A DNA stretch of 64,000 nucleotides. Origin: Parahoeflea alexandrii (GTDB lineage: Bacteria > Pseudomonadota > Alphaproteobacteria > Rhizobiales > Rhizobiaceae). The notes under the pieces were generated by a model, which saw nothing but the letters and a program-made list of their open reading frames with translations, searched no databases and was not told the origin of the DNA. Positions 36,090 through 46,904 of the stretch are shown here, in pieces; within the stretch, counting starts at the first letter, position 1; each line of letters begins with the position of its first letter. Where the stretch lies: NCBI RefSeq assembly GCF_024105735.1, contig NZ_JAAAML010000002.1, forward strand, positions 1,053,156 through 1,117,155, read 5' to 3'. Both the position numbers and the translations under genes were made by a program.

Positions 36090-36854
36090 ATGTCTGAAAA
36101 AGTGGCTTTGGTAACGGGTGCTGCCCGGGGCATCGGCCTTGCAACCACAAACCTGTTCATCGAGCAGGGCTGGCGCGTGGCCATGGTGGATCGCGATGGC
36201 GACGAATTGCACAAGGCTTCGTCCGGTCTAAACGAGGCCAGCGCCTTCGTCCATGATGTTTCGATCCCCGATCAGGTCGATGACATGGTGCAGTCCGTGA
36301 TCACCAGCTTCGGCCGTATCGATGCAGTGGTCAACAATGCCGGCGTTGCCGATTTCGGCCAGATCGAGGACACCGATTTTTCGCGCTGGCGCACGGTGAT
36401 GGCGACCAATCTCGACGGCGTCTTCCTCGTCTCTCAGGCAACCGTCCCGGCGCTGCGGCAAACCCGAGGCGCGCTTGTCAACATCGCCTCGATCTCCGGG
36501 CTGCGCGCCTCGACCCTGCGCGTGGCCTACGGCACCTCAAAGGCCGCGGTCATTCACCTGACCAAGCAACAGGCCGCCGAACTCGGCGAGTACGGCATCC
36601 GCGCCAATTGCGTCTGCCCCGGCCCGGTGCGCACCAAGCTCGCCATGGCGGTCCACACGCCCGAGATCATCGCCGCCTACCACGATGCGATTCCGCTCAA
36701 CCGCTACGGCTCGGAACGCGAGATCGCCGAGGTGATCACCTTCCTGTGCTCGGACAAGGCCAGCTACGTCACCGGCCAGGTCATTGCATCGGACGGCGGT
36801 TTCGAAAGCACCGGCGTCGGCCTGCCGGCATTGCGCAGCCAATCTGATCAGTAA
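36090..36854 (+). CDS. short-chain dehydrogenase/reductase
   Basis: 254 aa classical SDR. NAD(P) motif TGAARGIGLATTN, structural NNAGVAD, catalytic Ser in NIASISGLRA, and Tyr147/Lys151 in YGTSK; CPGPVRT and YVTGQVIASDGG are standard C-terminal signatures. An Asp after the second strand (MVDRDGD) favours NAD(H). It is probably transcribed with the preceding aminotransferase. It is the last gene before the A+T-rich segment. Confidence 0.93.
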   Translation: MSEKVALVTGAARGIGLATTNLFIEQGWRVAMVDRDGDELHKASSGLNEASAFVHDVSIPDQVDDMVQSVITSFGRIDAVVNNAGVADFGQIEDTDFSRWRTVMATNLDGVFLVSQATVPALRQTRGALVNIASISGLRASTLRVAYGTSKAAVIHLTKQQAAELGEYGIRANCVCPGPVRTKLAMAVHTPEIIAAYHDAIPLNRYGSEREIAEVITFLCSDKASYVTGQVIASDGGFESTGVGLPALRSQSDQ

Positions 36855-37035
36855 AGCCGTTCGACACGTCCCATTGGACTGGGCTGTTCGCGCGCAGCAG
36901 GAGGTTGTGCATCCTAAGCGGATAGCATAATCTAAAAACCAAAAAATCTACATCACCTAATCATTACATTGGAATCATTTATCGGAAAAGTGTGAATACA
37001 AGAAGTAATTTCGCTTTTTTCTTTATTATGCAAAC

Positions 37036-38001
37036 GTGGCGACAGAATTCCAGGAGTTTGAAGGGATGTCGGAAGACCACTTAGATAACGAGACATCTGT
37101 TTCCGCTTCCCTTACAGAGACTGGGATAGAGGCAAAAGCCCGCAGCCGAACGATCTCCTCTCTAGATCGCTTATGCGGCAGCATTATCGACGTGATTAGT
37201 GCTCCTGTTGAAGGCGTTGCCAATCGGAGACGAGCCAAGACGGCTGGCGAGGTGCAAATCATCGAAGCTGTCGCAGAGTATGGCGTTGAGCAACTCCATC
37301 TGGACCCGAACTTTGCCCGGCGAGCGGTTGAAAAGCATTATGGTAAATTATTCAGTGCACAGGAAAATACTGACGCAGTAGCGAGGGAGGCACTTGAGCA
37401 TTTGAGAATTGATCCTCCCACAGAACAGGAGTCGAGAGAAGGATCGGATGAGTTAAGCGAGGCATTTTTGGATCGTCTTGAATTTTATGCGCGAAGTGCC
37501 TCTACCGACGAGCTTAGGGAACGCTGGGGCCGCGTACTTGCTGCGGAGATTCGCAAGCCGGGAAATTTTTCCGCAAAAGTTCTTCGCGTTGTTGACGAAC
37601 TCGATGCGCAAACAGCGAGAATTTTTGAAGAAATTTGTACTCACAGATTGGACGACGCCTTGCCTAAGGTTCTGGTAGGAGAGCTCGGCTTTTCCGTTGA
37701 AACATCTCTCACAACTGCGGGGCTCATTATTGAACCAGGTTTTGGCCAGCTCCGGCAATTTGGTTCAACAACTGACAATAATGGCAAAGAGCTTTGGTTT
37801 TGCGGGTTTGATGAAATGGCTGTGGCTATTCCGGCCACCGTTGAACTGCCGCGCGCCTTAGATCTTGATAGTTCTCATGCAATCACTCGGAGTGAGGACC
37901 ACCCCGCAATTCCATGCTACGTCCTCACTGACGTCGGAAAAGCTATTGCTTCCATTTTGCCTCTTGATGAAGCTGACGTCGCAGCCTCTCTTGCGAAATG
38001 A
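37036..38001 (+). CDS. DUF2806 / TIGR03899-like protein
   Basis: 321 aa soluble protein. The recognisable core is LRERWGRVLAAEIRKPGNFS followed by VLRVVDELDAQTARIFEEI (about residues 160-205), as in DUF2806/TIGR03899 proteins. No signal peptide or membrane span is seen. Base composition is plainly more A/T-rich than its neighbours, with codons such as TTA, AGA and ATA that are rare in the rest of the window, and the 181 bp upstream are A/T-rich. It stands alone beside tRNA-Thr, which suggests horizontal acquisition. The function is unknown. Confidence 0.8.
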   Translation: MATEFQEFEGMSEDHLDNETSVSASLTETGIEAKARSRTISSLDRLCGSIIDVISAPVEGVANRRRAKTAGEVQIIEAVAEYGVEQLHLDPNFARRAVEKHYGKLFSAQENTDAVAREALEHLRIDPPTEQESREGSDELSEAFLDRLEFYARSASTDELRERWGRVLAAEIRKPGNFSAKVLRVVDELDAQTARIFEEICTHRLDDALPKVLVGELGFSVETSLTTAGLIIEPGFGQLRQFGSTTDNNGKELWFCGFDEMAVAIPATVELPRALDLDSSHAITRSEDHPAIPCYVLTDVGKAIASILPLDEADVAASLAK

Positions 38002-38168
38002 ATATCTATGGAATTGACAGAGGCTGAAGTTCGTCTCTATCGCAGAGCGAACAATGGAAACTGGGCAGTGGTGGACGTTTGACATGTAAGTCCGCAAAGC
38101 CAAAGGTCATCATTTACCTCTAGCGTGGACCAAGTGTCATTAGTTTTTGTCATGTGATCAAAGAACGC

Positions 38169-38243
<75 letters not shown>

Positions 38244-38630
38244 CCTTTGCTTCGGTTCTGATCAGTGGCCGGACGGGAGAATGTCTCGGTCAGCCGCTGT
38301 CCATGTCGCTCTTCCGTTCGGATCGAAAGGCTCAAAACGACTGAAGCGGCCCGCTATTGCCACAGCTTGGACAGGAGTGCAAGCGCAAACGGGCGATTGG
38401 CGCGACAAGTTTCAAAAACCCCGGAAATGGTCGGTCCGGCCGCTTGGGACTGCTGCCAGATCTGTCCGGCGGTTGGGCAGGTTGTTGCCGTGGAGTCTGC
38501 TCCAGCCCGAATCCCGCGGGCGCGGTTTCCGGCTCGCCGGTCGGCGGCGGCGGGTGGTGACGGATCGGCTGTCCGGGCCTGGCTTGAGTGTCTTCACCTG
38601 CGCAAGGTTTTGCGCTATCGCTGGCCCGTC
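38244..38630. other. gene-free stretch upstream of tRNA-Thr and of the small 38631 gene
   Basis: 387 bp, G+C-rich, without a convincing coding frame. On the minus strand TTGCAC, 17 bases, then CAATAG could be a promoter for tRNA-Thr but would give a leader of roughly 110 nt. No repeat, hairpin with T-run or RNA gene was recognised. Confidence 0.4.
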
Positions 38631-38855
38631 ATGAACGAAAAGACACCATCAGATACGGATGCAAGCCAGCGCAAGGCGGAGGTTGAACGTCAGGCGGCGA
38701 AACGGGCCCAGCGCAGTGCCGAGCAGCTGCGCGCCAACCTGCAGCGTCGCAAGGCGCAGGTCCGCGCCCGGCGCGAGGGCCATGCCGACGAGACCGACGG
38801 GCTGCCCGCTTCCGGCAGTCCGGCCGCCGCTGAGGACGCATCCGGCGCGGATTAA
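38631..38855 (+). CDS. small charged hypothetical protein
   Basis: 74 aa from ATG 38631. The central stretch (about residues 14-50) is a very basic helix ([34 protein letters not shown]) and the tail is acidic and Ala/Gly-rich. Small proteins of this kind are found directly before murA in rhizobia. The gap to murA is 116 bp. No domain is recognised; a nucleic-acid-binding role would be speculation from charge alone. Confidence 0.65.
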   Translation: MNEKTPSDTDASQRKAEVERQAAKRAQRSAEQLRANLQRRKAQVRARREGHADETDGLPASGSPAAAEDASGAD

Positions 38856-38971
38856 CCGCGACGCCGTCCTCGTGTTGCCGCATTCCCGTTGATGGTCTAA
38901 ACAGCCCACCAGATATTTTTCAGGACTTGCCGCCGGGGGACCGGCGCAGTCCGAAACTCCAAGAGGACAGC

Positions 38972-40261
38972 ATGGATCGCATCAGGATCGTTGGCGGAAA
39001 TCCGCTCAATGGCGTCATTCCGATTTCCGGCGCGAAGAATGCGGCTCTGCCGCTGATGATCGCCTCGCTTCTGACCGACGACACGCTGACGCTGGAAAAC
39101 CTGCCGCATCTCGCCGATGTCGAGCAGTTGCAGCGCATCCTCGGCAATCACGGCGTCGATATTGCCGTGGTTGGCCGCCGCGAGCGCCAGGACAGCGCCT
39201 ATGCCCGCACCGTGCACTTTACCGCCCGCACCATTGTCGATACCACCGCACCCTACGAATTGGTCTCCAAGATGCGTGCCAGCTTCTGGGTCATCGGTCC
39301 GCTTCTGGCCCGCATGGGCGAGGCCAAGGTCTCACTGCCCGGCGGTTGCGCCATCGGCACCAGGCCGGTTGATCTGTTCATCGAGGGGTTGCAGCATCTC
39401 GGTGCCGAGATCACCATCGAGAACGGCTATGTCGATGCCCGCGCCCCCAAGGGCCTGATCGGCGGACGCTACGTGTTCCCGAAGGTCTCCGTCGGTGCCA
39501 CCCATGTCATGCTGATGGCGGCGACGCTGGCCAAGGGGCAGACGGTGATCGACAATGCGGCGCGCGAGCCCGAAGTCGTCGATCTTGCCAATTGCCTTAT
39601 CGCCATGGGCGCCAAGATTTCTGGTGCAGGCACCTCGACCATCACCATTGATGGCGTTGCCTCGCTGTCGGGGGCCCGTCACCGGGTGCTGCCCGACCGC
39701 ATCGAGACCGGCACCTATGCCATGGCGGTGGCCATGACCGGCGGCGACGTGCTGCTGGAAAACACCTCCGACACACTTCTCGAAAGTGCTCTTCTGGCGC
39801 TCAGCCGAACCGGCGCGGAGATCATCCCGGAGCAAGGCGGCATTCGTGTCCGCCGCAATGGCGGCGACATTCTGCCCGTCGACATCACCACCGATCCGTT
39901 TCCCGGCTTCCCCACCGATCTGCAGGCGCAGTTCATGGGGTTGATGACGCGCGCCAACGGCATCTCGCACATCACCGAAACGATCTTCGAGAACCGCTTC
40001 ATGCATGTTCAGGAACTGGCGCGACTGGGTGCGAAGATCTCGCTTTCAGGCCAGACCGCAACGGTGACCGGTGTGCCGGTGCTGCGCGGGGCCCCGGTGA
40101 TGGCGACCGATCTGCGCGCCTCGGTGTCGCTGGTCATCGCCGGCCTTGCCGCCGAAGGCGAGACGGTGGTCAACCGGGTCTACCATCTCGATCGCGGCTT
40201 CGAGCGGCTGGAAGAGAAGCTGACCAATTGCGGCGCCGTGGTCGAGCGCATCAGCGGCTAG
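38972..40261 (+). CDS. murA: UDP-N-acetylglucosamine 1-carboxyvinyltransferase
   Basis: 429 aa, normal length. It transfers enolpyruvate from PEP to UDP-GlcNAc, the first committed step of peptidoglycan synthesis, in the cytoplasm. The active-site Cys126 (equivalent to the fosfomycin-reactive Cys) lies in [16 protein letters not shown]; the N-terminal [17 protein letters not shown] holds the substrate Lys and Asn. ATG 38972 follows AGAGGACAG. It opens the conserved murA-to-yacG block. Confidence 0.97.
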   Translation: MDRIRIVGGNPLNGVIPISGAKNAALPLMIASLLTDDTLTLENLPHLADVEQLQRILGNHGVDIAVVGRRERQDSAYARTVHFTARTIVDTTAPYELVSKMRASFWVIGPLLARMGEAKVSLPGGCAIGTRPVDLFIEGLQHLGAEITIENGYVDARAPKGLIGGRYVFPKVSVGATHVMLMAATLAKGQTVIDNAAREPEVVDLANCLIAMGAKISGAGTSTITIDGVASLSGARHRVLPDRIETGTYAMAVAMTGGDVLLENTSDTLLESALLALSRTGAEIIPEQGGIRVRRNGGDILPVDITTDPFPGFPTDLQAQFMGLMTRANGISHITETIFENRFMHVQELARLGAKISLSGQTATVTGVPVLRGAPVMATDLRASVSLVIAGLAAEGETVVNRVYHLDRGFERLEEKLTNCGAVVERISG

Positions 40262-40410
40262 CCATCCCCGCGCTGTCCGGCTATGGCCTCTGCCACAATC
40301 CGCAAGCGCCACCTTGTGCGCATTGCGCTTTGCCCTCGGGGTGCCTACCTTGCAGTGCAGCACTCGCCCTGAGACGGGCAAGCCCTGAATAAAGAAGATC
40401 CGAGGATTTT

Positions 40411-40848
40411 ATGGACAGTCTGAAACTGATCGCCCTTGATGAAGCGGATCTGGCCGTGATTTCCGCCTGCCTGCAGGACGCCGTGTTCAAGACCGGCGAC
40501 ACCCGGTTTCTCGGCAAGGACAGTGTTTTCACGCTTGAGGCCAACCGCTTCGTCTGGGAAGAGGGGCGCGACAAGAAGACTTTCGAGCGCCGCCGCGCAC
40601 TGCTGGTGATCAAGCAAGTCCATTCGGTCAGGTCGCTGGGTGCAAAACCCAAGGATTCCGAAACTGTGCATTCGCTGCTCGCCTTGCGGTATCTGCCCGG
40701 CGAGGAAGCACCCGCGGGCACCATCGAGCTGGTCTTGTCGGGCGGCGCGGTGATCCAACTGGACGTCGCCTGCATAGAAGTACAACTGGCCGATGTCGGC
40801 GGCGGCTGGGAAACCAAGTTCAGGCCGCGTCACCCTCTGGGCGGTTAG
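40411..40848 (+). CDS. DUF2948 family protein
   Basis: 145 aa cytoplasmic protein with the family pattern LIALDEADLAVISACLQDA at the start, FVWEEGRDKKTFERRRALLV in the middle, and LSGGAVIQLDVACIEVQLAD near the end. It lies between murA and hisD, its usual place in rhizobial genomes. The function is unknown. Confidence 0.9.
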   Translation: MDSLKLIALDEADLAVISACLQDAVFKTGDTRFLGKDSVFTLEANRFVWEEGRDKKTFERRRALLVIKQVHSVRSLGAKPKDSETVHSLLALRYLPGEEAPAGTIELVLSGGAVIQLDVACIEVQLADVGGGWETKFRPRHPLGG

Positions 40849-40920
40849 CGCGATCTGCGCGGCCGGTTTGAAGCGGCTGCGCGCGGCGCGATGATGATGA
40901 TTTGAAATAGGGGCAGCACA

Positions 40921-42240
<1,320 letters not shown>

Positions 42241-42245
42241 AAAGA

Positions 42246-42722
42246 ATGACGGCGGCGGACACTCAACGGCTCTCGGATGTTGTGCTCGATGAAACCATCG
42301 GTCGCGCAACGCCTGATGTCGAGCACGAGCGCGCTGTCGCCATCTTCGATCTGATCGAGGAGAACTGCTTCGAGCCTGTCGGCCATGACAAGGGCCCCTA
42401 CAAGCTCAAGCTCTCGCTGATTGATTCCAAGTTGGTGTTCTCGATCACCACTGTGGCCGACGAACCCGTTGCCACCCATATCCTGTCGCTGACCCCGTTC
42501 CGCCGCATCGTCAAAGACTATTTCATGATCTGCGAGAGCTACTACGAGGCCATCCGCTCCTCGACGCCGAGCCAGATCGAGGCGATCGACATGGGCCGGC
42601 GCGGCATTCACAACGAAGGCTCGCAAACCCTCATGGACCGGCTCGACGGTAAGATCAGCATGGATTTCGACACTGCCCGGCGGCTGTTCACCCTGGTCTG
42701 TGTGCTGCACTGGCGCGGTTAG
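42246..42722 (+). CDS. UPF0262 family protein
   Basis: 158 aa, full family length. Segments such as [38 protein letters not shown] and [15 protein letters not shown] match UPF0262, a family restricted largely to alphaproteobacteria and often next to hisD. It is followed 8 bp later by the phosphatase-like gene. There is no established function. Confidence 0.92.
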   Translation: MTAADTQRLSDVVLDETIGRATPDVEHERAVAIFDLIEENCFEPVGHDKGPYKLKLSLIDSKLVFSITTVADEPVATHILSLTPFRRIVKDYFMICESYYEAIRSSTPSQIEAIDMGRRGIHNEGSQTLMDRLDGKISMDFDTARRLFTLVCVLHWRG

Positions 42723-42730
42723 AGACCGCC

Positions 42731-43198
42731 ATGGCGGACGACATCACCCCGGTTCCCGCCAAGACCACGCCCGGCGCGGTGCTGTTTGTCTGCGGCATGA
42801 ACGCCATCCGCTCGCCAATGGCCGAGGTGATCGCCCGTTCGATCCTGCCGCCGGGCACCTATATAGCTTCTGCCGGGGTGCGGCCCGGCGAACGCGATCC
42901 CTTCGTCGATGTGGTTCTGGACGAGATCGGGCTCGATCTCGGCAACCGGCAGCCGCAAACACTTGATGAGCTCGAGGACGATTATTTCGATGTCATCGTC
43001 ACCCTGGCCCCCGAGGGGCATCACCGGGCACTGGAACTTACCCGCGGCAACGCCGTTGAAGTGATATACTGGCCCACACCCGACCCGACGGTCGCCACCG
43101 GTACCCGCGAGCGCATTCTTGATGCCTATCGCGAGGTGCGCGATATGCTCAAACAGCGGATCGCTTCAGGCAAGGGCTGGTCGCGGGGGCCTGCGTAG
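42731..43198 (+). CDS. low molecular weight phosphatase family protein
   Basis: 155 aa. The phosphate-binding loop is FVCGMNAIRSPMAE, a Cys-X5-Arg-Ser motif near residue 20, as in low-Mr tyrosine phosphatases and arsenate reductases. The C-terminal Asp-containing loop YWPTPDPT fits the general acid region. The loop sequence differs from the canonical CxGNxCRS, with one cysteine only. It may dephosphorylate a protein or small phosphate ester. It is the end of the hisD transcript, before the infA promoter gap. Confidence 0.88.
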   Translation: MADDITPVPAKTTPGAVLFVCGMNAIRSPMAEVIARSILPPGTYIASAGVRPGERDPFVDVVLDEIGLDLGNRQPQTLDELEDDYFDVIVTLAPEGHHRALELTRGNAVEVIYWPTPDPTVATGTRERILDAYREVRDMLKQRIASGKGWSRGPA

Positions 43199-43305
43199 CC
43201 GTGAATCAATTTGGTTCACAAAGCGCTCGTCTTTGTGTAGGTTCCGCCCAAATTTCAGGCCCGCGCGTTTTGCGCCGCCTTTTCTAAAAGAAAGACAGAC
43301 ACTGA

Positions 43306-43524
43306 ATGGCGAAAGAAGAAGTTCTTGAATTTCCGGGCGTGGTCACCGAACTGCTGCCGAATGCAACTTTCCGGGTAAAGCTCGAAAACGAGCATGAGAT
43401 CATCGCGCACACCGCAGGCCGCATGCGCAAGAACCGTATCCGCGTGCTTGCCGGCGACAAGGTGCTGGTCGAGATGACCCCCTACGATCTGACGAAAGGC
43501 CGCATCACCTACCGCTTCAAATAG
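43306..43524 (+). CDS. infA: translation initiation factor IF-1
   Basis: 72 aa S1/OB-fold protein that occupies the A site of the 30S subunit during initiation. Nearly invariant family segments are seen: [37 protein letters not shown] and [12 protein letters not shown]. It is preceded by 107 bp that should hold its promoter, and followed 22 bp later by the Maf gene. Confidence 0.98.
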   Translation: MAKEEVLEFPGVVTELLPNATFRVKLENEHEIIAHTAGRMRKNRIRVLAGDKVLVEMTPYDLTKGRITYRFK

Positions 43525-43546
43525 GCGCTAGGTGTGACGCCGTCCC

Positions 43547-44167
43547 ATGGCACGATCGCAAAAACTGATCCTCGCATCCGGTTCGCCGCGCAGGCTCGAG
43601 CTGCTCGACCAGGCAGGCATTGCCCCTGACCGGCTCATGCCGATGGATCTCGACGAGACCCCGCAGCGCTCCGAACATCCCCGCTCGCTCGCCCGCCGGC
43701 TGTCGCGCGAGAAGGCCGAAGCCGCCCTTGCCCAGACCCGGACCGATCCGGCCTGGAAGGATGCCCATATCCTTGCCGCCGACACCGTTGTTGCCGTCGG
43801 CCGCCGCATCCTGCCCAAGGCGGAACAGATCGACGAGGCCTCGAACGCGCTGTATCTGCTGTCGGGCCGCAATCACCGCGTCTTTACCGGCATCTGCCTG
43901 GTAACCCCCGACCACACCATCCGCCAGAAGATCGTCGAAACGCGCGTGCGTTTCAAGCGGCTTTCAAGGGTCGAGATCGAAAGCTATCTCGCCTCGGGCG
44001 AGTGGCGCGGCAAGGCCGGCGGCTACGCCATCCAGGGCCGGGCCGGAAGCTTCGTGGTCAAGCTGGTGGGCTCCTACAGCAATGTTGTCGGACTGCCGCT
44101 TTACGAGACCGTGGCCCTGCTGACCGGTGAAGGCTACGACGTTCACTACAAGTGGCTCGAGGGCTGA
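43547..44167 (+). CDS. maf: Maf family nucleotide pyrophosphatase
   Basis: 206 aa. The phosphate-binding start is [18 protein letters not shown], the catalytic Asp is in [11 protein letters not shown], and the distal motif is [18 protein letters not shown]. It hydrolyses non-canonical nucleoside triphosphates to monophosphates and has been linked to septum control. It stands between infA and yacG (4 bp upstream of yacG), a conserved rhizobial order. Confidence 0.94.
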   Translation: MARSQKLILASGSPRRLELLDQAGIAPDRLMPMDLDETPQRSEHPRSLARRLSREKAEAALAQTRTDPAWKDAHILAADTVVAVGRRILPKAEQIDEASNALYLLSGRNHRVFTGICLVTPDHTIRQKIVETRVRFKRLSRVEIESYLASGEWRGKAGGYAIQGRAGSFVVKLVGSYSNVVGLPLYETVALLTGEGYDVHYKWLEG

Positions 44168-44171
44168 AGCG

Positions 44172-44372
44172 ATGACTGACGGCAAGGTAACACCGTTGCG
44201 CAAGGCACAGCCGTGCCCGGAATGTGGCCGCCCGTCGACCCGCGATAGCTATCCCTTCTGTTCCGAGCGCTGCCGCGGCGTGGACCTCAACCGCTGGCTG
44301 AATGGCGGCTATGCCATTCCGGTGACCGAAGTCGAGGACAACCAGGACGACGATTTCGACGACCGCGGCTGA
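44172..44372 (+). CDS. yacG: DNA gyrase inhibitor YacG (zinc protein)
   Basis: 66 aa. Four zinc-binding cysteines occur as CPECG and CSERC, followed by DLNRWLNGGYAIPV, the family signature. YacG binds GyrB and blocks gyrase. ATG 44172 is 4 bp after the maf stop, so it is translated from the infA-maf-yacG message. The acidic tail (VEDNQDDDFDD) is usual. Confidence 0.95.
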   Translation: MTDGKVTPLRKAQPCPECGRPSTRDSYPFCSERCRGVDLNRWLNGGYAIPVTEVEDNQDDDFDDRG

Positions 44373-44731
44373 CGATCCGCGTGGCGTGTTTCAACATTGC
44401 CCCGATCGGCGCGCAAAGCCGCGCTGTCTCCCGGCCCCGCCTGCGACAGGAGAGGGGAGACAGGCCGCTTCGCAACCCGCCCCGCTCGGCCTCGCAAGAC
44501 TGTGCGCCCGCTGGCGCCTTCACCATATCCCTGGCATGGTAGCGCGCGGAATCAGGCGTTGCGATAGCCATCGGGCATGCCGGCTGGCGAATTCTTGCTG
44601 CCCGCGCAAAAAACCGCAAAAAGGGTGCTGGACAGTGTCTTCCAAGATGGTATAACGCGCTCGCTTTCGGCATTGGAAATCTCCTTTGCCGGCAAGCTTC
44701 TAGTCCAGCCTTTCAGGCTCTTGGACCGGAT
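44373..44731 (+). other. gene-free stretch with a long hairpin and the tRNA-Phe promoter
   Basis: 359 bp without a coding frame. CTGTCTCCC (44424-44432) can pair with GGGAGACAG (44455-44463) across 22 bases and may end the yacG message. TGGACA (44629-44634) and TATAAC (44651-44656), 16 bp apart, form a good promoter about 75 bp before the mature tRNA-Phe. Confidence 0.6.
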
Positions 44732-44807
44732 GCCCGGATAGCTCAGTTGGTAGAGCAGCGGATTGAAAATCCGCGTGTCGGTGGTTCAAATCCGCCTCCG
44801 GGCACCA
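44732..44807 (+). tRNA. tRNA-Phe (anticodon GAA)
   Basis: 76 nt with encoded CCA. Acceptor GCCCGGA/TCCGGGC, D-arm TAGCTCAGTTGGTAGAGCA, anticodon stem CGGAT/ATCCG with loop TGAAA giving GAA, T-arm GGTGGTTCAAATCCGCC. It follows yacG, as in related genomes. The bases after it are T-rich (TCTTTCTTGTTTG) and may end transcription. Confidence 0.98.
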
Positions 44808-44914
44808 CTTCTAGTCTTTCTTGTTTGATTTCAAGCTGACGTATGCGGCCGAAGTCGCATATGGCCTCCTGGAGCCGTTATTTGGCTCCATGAAAGAACA
44901 AAGACGCGCCGTTT

Positions 44915-45724
44915 TTACTCAGCGATCAAAACTTCGACGCCACGGCGCTCGAATTCCTTGGCGTCCGCGTCGGAGATGCCGTCATCGGTGATGAAGGAAT
45001 GCACCAGCTCCAGTGCTCCCAGGCGGGTGAAGGAGGTGCGGTTGATCTTGGTCGAATCCGCCACGAGGTAGACATGGCTTGCCGCCTTGATCATGGCTTC
45101 CTTGAGCTGGAGATCGGCAAAACTCGGATAGGTCAGGCCCGAGTCGAGCCCCACGCCGGCAGTCGCCAGGAACAGTTTTCCGGCAAAGATATTGCGGAAA
45201 TACTCGACCGACTTGTCCCCGGACAGCGACAGGGTCGGCGCCTTGAACTGGCCACCCGGCATGTGCACGGCGAACCCCGGAACGGTGCCGAGAACCACGG
45301 CGATGTTGAGCGCGTTGGTGATGACCGTGAGGTTCTTGCGGCCGGTCAGCCGGGTGGCGATTTCGGTTGTTGTCGTCCCGGCATCCAGGATCAGGGTTTC
45401 GCCGTCAGAGACGAGGTTCGCCCCATAGGCCCCGATCTTGCGCTTCCGGTCCATGTTGACCTGGTGATGCAGGACAAACCCCTGCACCTGTCCGCGCATC
45501 GCATTGAGAAAGGCGCCACCGTGTTCGCGGGTGATGTGCCCTTCCTTTTCAAGCCGTTCAAGGTCCTGCCGAATGGTGGCTTCAGAGACCTGGAAGGCCG
45601 ACGACAGATCGCGGACGCGGGCTGAGCCCTCTTCCTCGATCCATTCCAGGATACGGCGGCGGCGGGGTTCGGACAACAGACCAGCCATGCTTCCGTTGCG
45701 CTCGGTATCCGGTTGGTCCTGCAA
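44915..45724 (-). CDS. DeoR/GlpR family transcriptional regulator
   Basis: 269 aa. The N-terminal DeoR helix-turn-helix is RRILEWIEEEGSARVRDLS and VSEATIRQDLERLEKEGHI; the effector domain has the sugar-phosphate loop ILDAGTTTTEIATRL and LATAGVGLDSGLTYP. TTG 45724 has a well-spaced AGGGAG; ATG 45688 (MAGLLSEP) is an alternative. It is transcribed in the same direction as, and 112 bp after, the ABC transporter operon, so it is the likely regulator of that operon and of the divergent enzyme operon. A phosphorylated sugar is the probable inducer. Confidence 0.92.
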   Translation of the reverse strand: MQDQPDTERNGSMAGLLSEPRRRRILEWIEEEGSARVRDLSSAFQVSEATIRQDLERLEKEGHITREHGGAFLNAMRGQVQGFVLHHQVNMDRKRKIGAYGANLVSDGETLILDAGTTTTEIATRLTGRKNLTVITNALNIAVVLGTVPGFAVHMPGGQFKAPTLSLSGDKSVEYFRNIFAGKLFLATAGVGLDSGLTYPSFADLQLKEAMIKAASHVYLVADSTKINRTSFTRLGALELVHSFITDDGISDADAKEFERRGVEVLIAE

Positions 45725-45836
45725 GCCGTTACTCCCTGATTTCGGTCACCTGCCGCCACTGACCGTATGCATACCTGACTTAGTTTCAAACCCCTTCGAG
45801 AGCAACACCTCCGGCAGACTTCACACTTTCCGGGGC

Positions 45837-46904
45837 CTACCGGTTGAGCGCCACTTCCTGGGCTAGCGCGACCCTCGCCTGCAGCCGGCTTTGAGCCTGG
45901 TCGATGACCACGGCGGCGATGATCACCAGCCCCTTGATCACCATCTGCCAGAACGAGGAAACCCCCATCATCACAAGACCGTCGGAGAGGATGCCGATGA
46001 CGAAGGCGCCAACAATGGTTCCCGCGATCCGGCCACGCCCGCCGGACATGGAGGTGCCGCCGAGAACTGCCGCAGCGATGGCATTGAGCTCGAAGAATTC
46101 ACCGGTCGCCGGATGCGCGGCCTTGAGCTGCGAGGCGATGATCAGGCCGACCAGCGCCGCCATCAGGCCCGAGAACATGTAGACGAACATCTTCACCCGG
46201 TTGACCCGCACACCGGACAGCGCCGCACCGCGCTCATTGCCACCGGTCGCATAGATTTGCCGCCCCAGCGGTGTCCGGCTGGCGATGTAGCCGGCCGCAA
46301 GCGAAACCGCCACCAGCATCCACACCATCACCGGAAGGCCGAGAAAGCTCCCGGTTCCGATCAGATAGAAACTATCGGAGCCATACTCCGGATTGCCGTT
46401 GAGGTTGGGGAAGGTCTGCCCGTCGGAGAACAGCAGCGCCGCGCCACGGGCCACGTAGAGCATGCCCAGGGTGGCGATGAAGGGTGCCACGTTCAACCGC
46501 GTTATCAATATCCCGTTGATGCAGCCGACCAGCGCACCGGCCAGGCAGACGATGGCGACGATCTCCAGCGTGTTGAACTGCAAAGAGTAGCCGACGCCCA
46601 GATCGATGCCGTTGAGCACCAGATAGCCGGCAATCATGCTGGTCAGCCCGACGACGGAGCCAACGGAAAGATCGATGCCGCCGGTGATGATGACAAATGT
46701 CATGCCGATGGCGAGGAACGCGTTGATGGCCACATGCTTGGAAATGAGAATGGCGTTGGCTGCGCTGAGAAAGTTCGGCGCCATCACCGAGAAGAACGCA
46801 AACACCAGCAAAAGCGCCACAAGGGTGCGCGCCTTGAGCAGCAACAAAAGCCAGTTGTGCCCCGATCCGGAATTCGCCGCAGCGCCGTTACTCATCACTG
46901 TCAT
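45837..46904 (-). CDS. sugar ABC transporter permease (RbsC-like)
   Basis: 355 aa inner-membrane subunit with about ten spans. Family segments are ITGGIDLSVGSVVGLTSMIA, GMLYVARGAALLFS, ATGGNERGAALSGVRVNRVK (coupling region contacting the ATPase) and LGGTSMSGGRGRIAGTIVG. Its start overlaps the ATPase stop by 4 bp. It is the last transport gene of the operon. Confidence 0.94.
   Translation of the reverse strand: MTVMSNGAAANSGSGHNWLLLLLKARTLVALLLVFAFFSVMAPNFLSAANAILISKHVAINAFLAIGMTFVIITGGIDLSVGSVVGLTSMIAGYLVLNGIDLGVGYSLQFNTLEIVAIVCLAGALVGCINGILITRLNVAPFIATLGMLYVARGAALLFSDGQTFPNLNGNPEYGSDSFYLIGTGSFLGLPVMVWMLVAVSLAAGYIASRTPLGRQIYATGGNERGAALSGVRVNRVKMFVYMFSGLMAALVGLIIASQLKAAHPATGEFFELNAIAAAVLGGTSMSGGRGRIAGTIVGAFVIGILSDGLVMMGVSSFWQMVIKGLVIIAAVVIDQAQSRLQARVALAQEVALNR

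Noticed and set aside
36840..37035. Direct repeat of the tRNA-Thr 3' end as an attachment site on the left side of the island
   Set aside because: Searched by eye for the T-arm and acceptor sequences; none found, so no att sites are claimed.
38008..38082. 24-codon frame (MELTEAEVRLYRRANN and onward) after the DUF2806 gene
   Set aside because: Too short, no ribosome binding site and no recognised homologue; perhaps debris at the island edge.
43201..43219. Imperfect palindrome GTGAATC/GGTTCAC before infA
   Set aside because: Short stem with a mismatch and no T-run; neither a convincing terminator nor a known operator.
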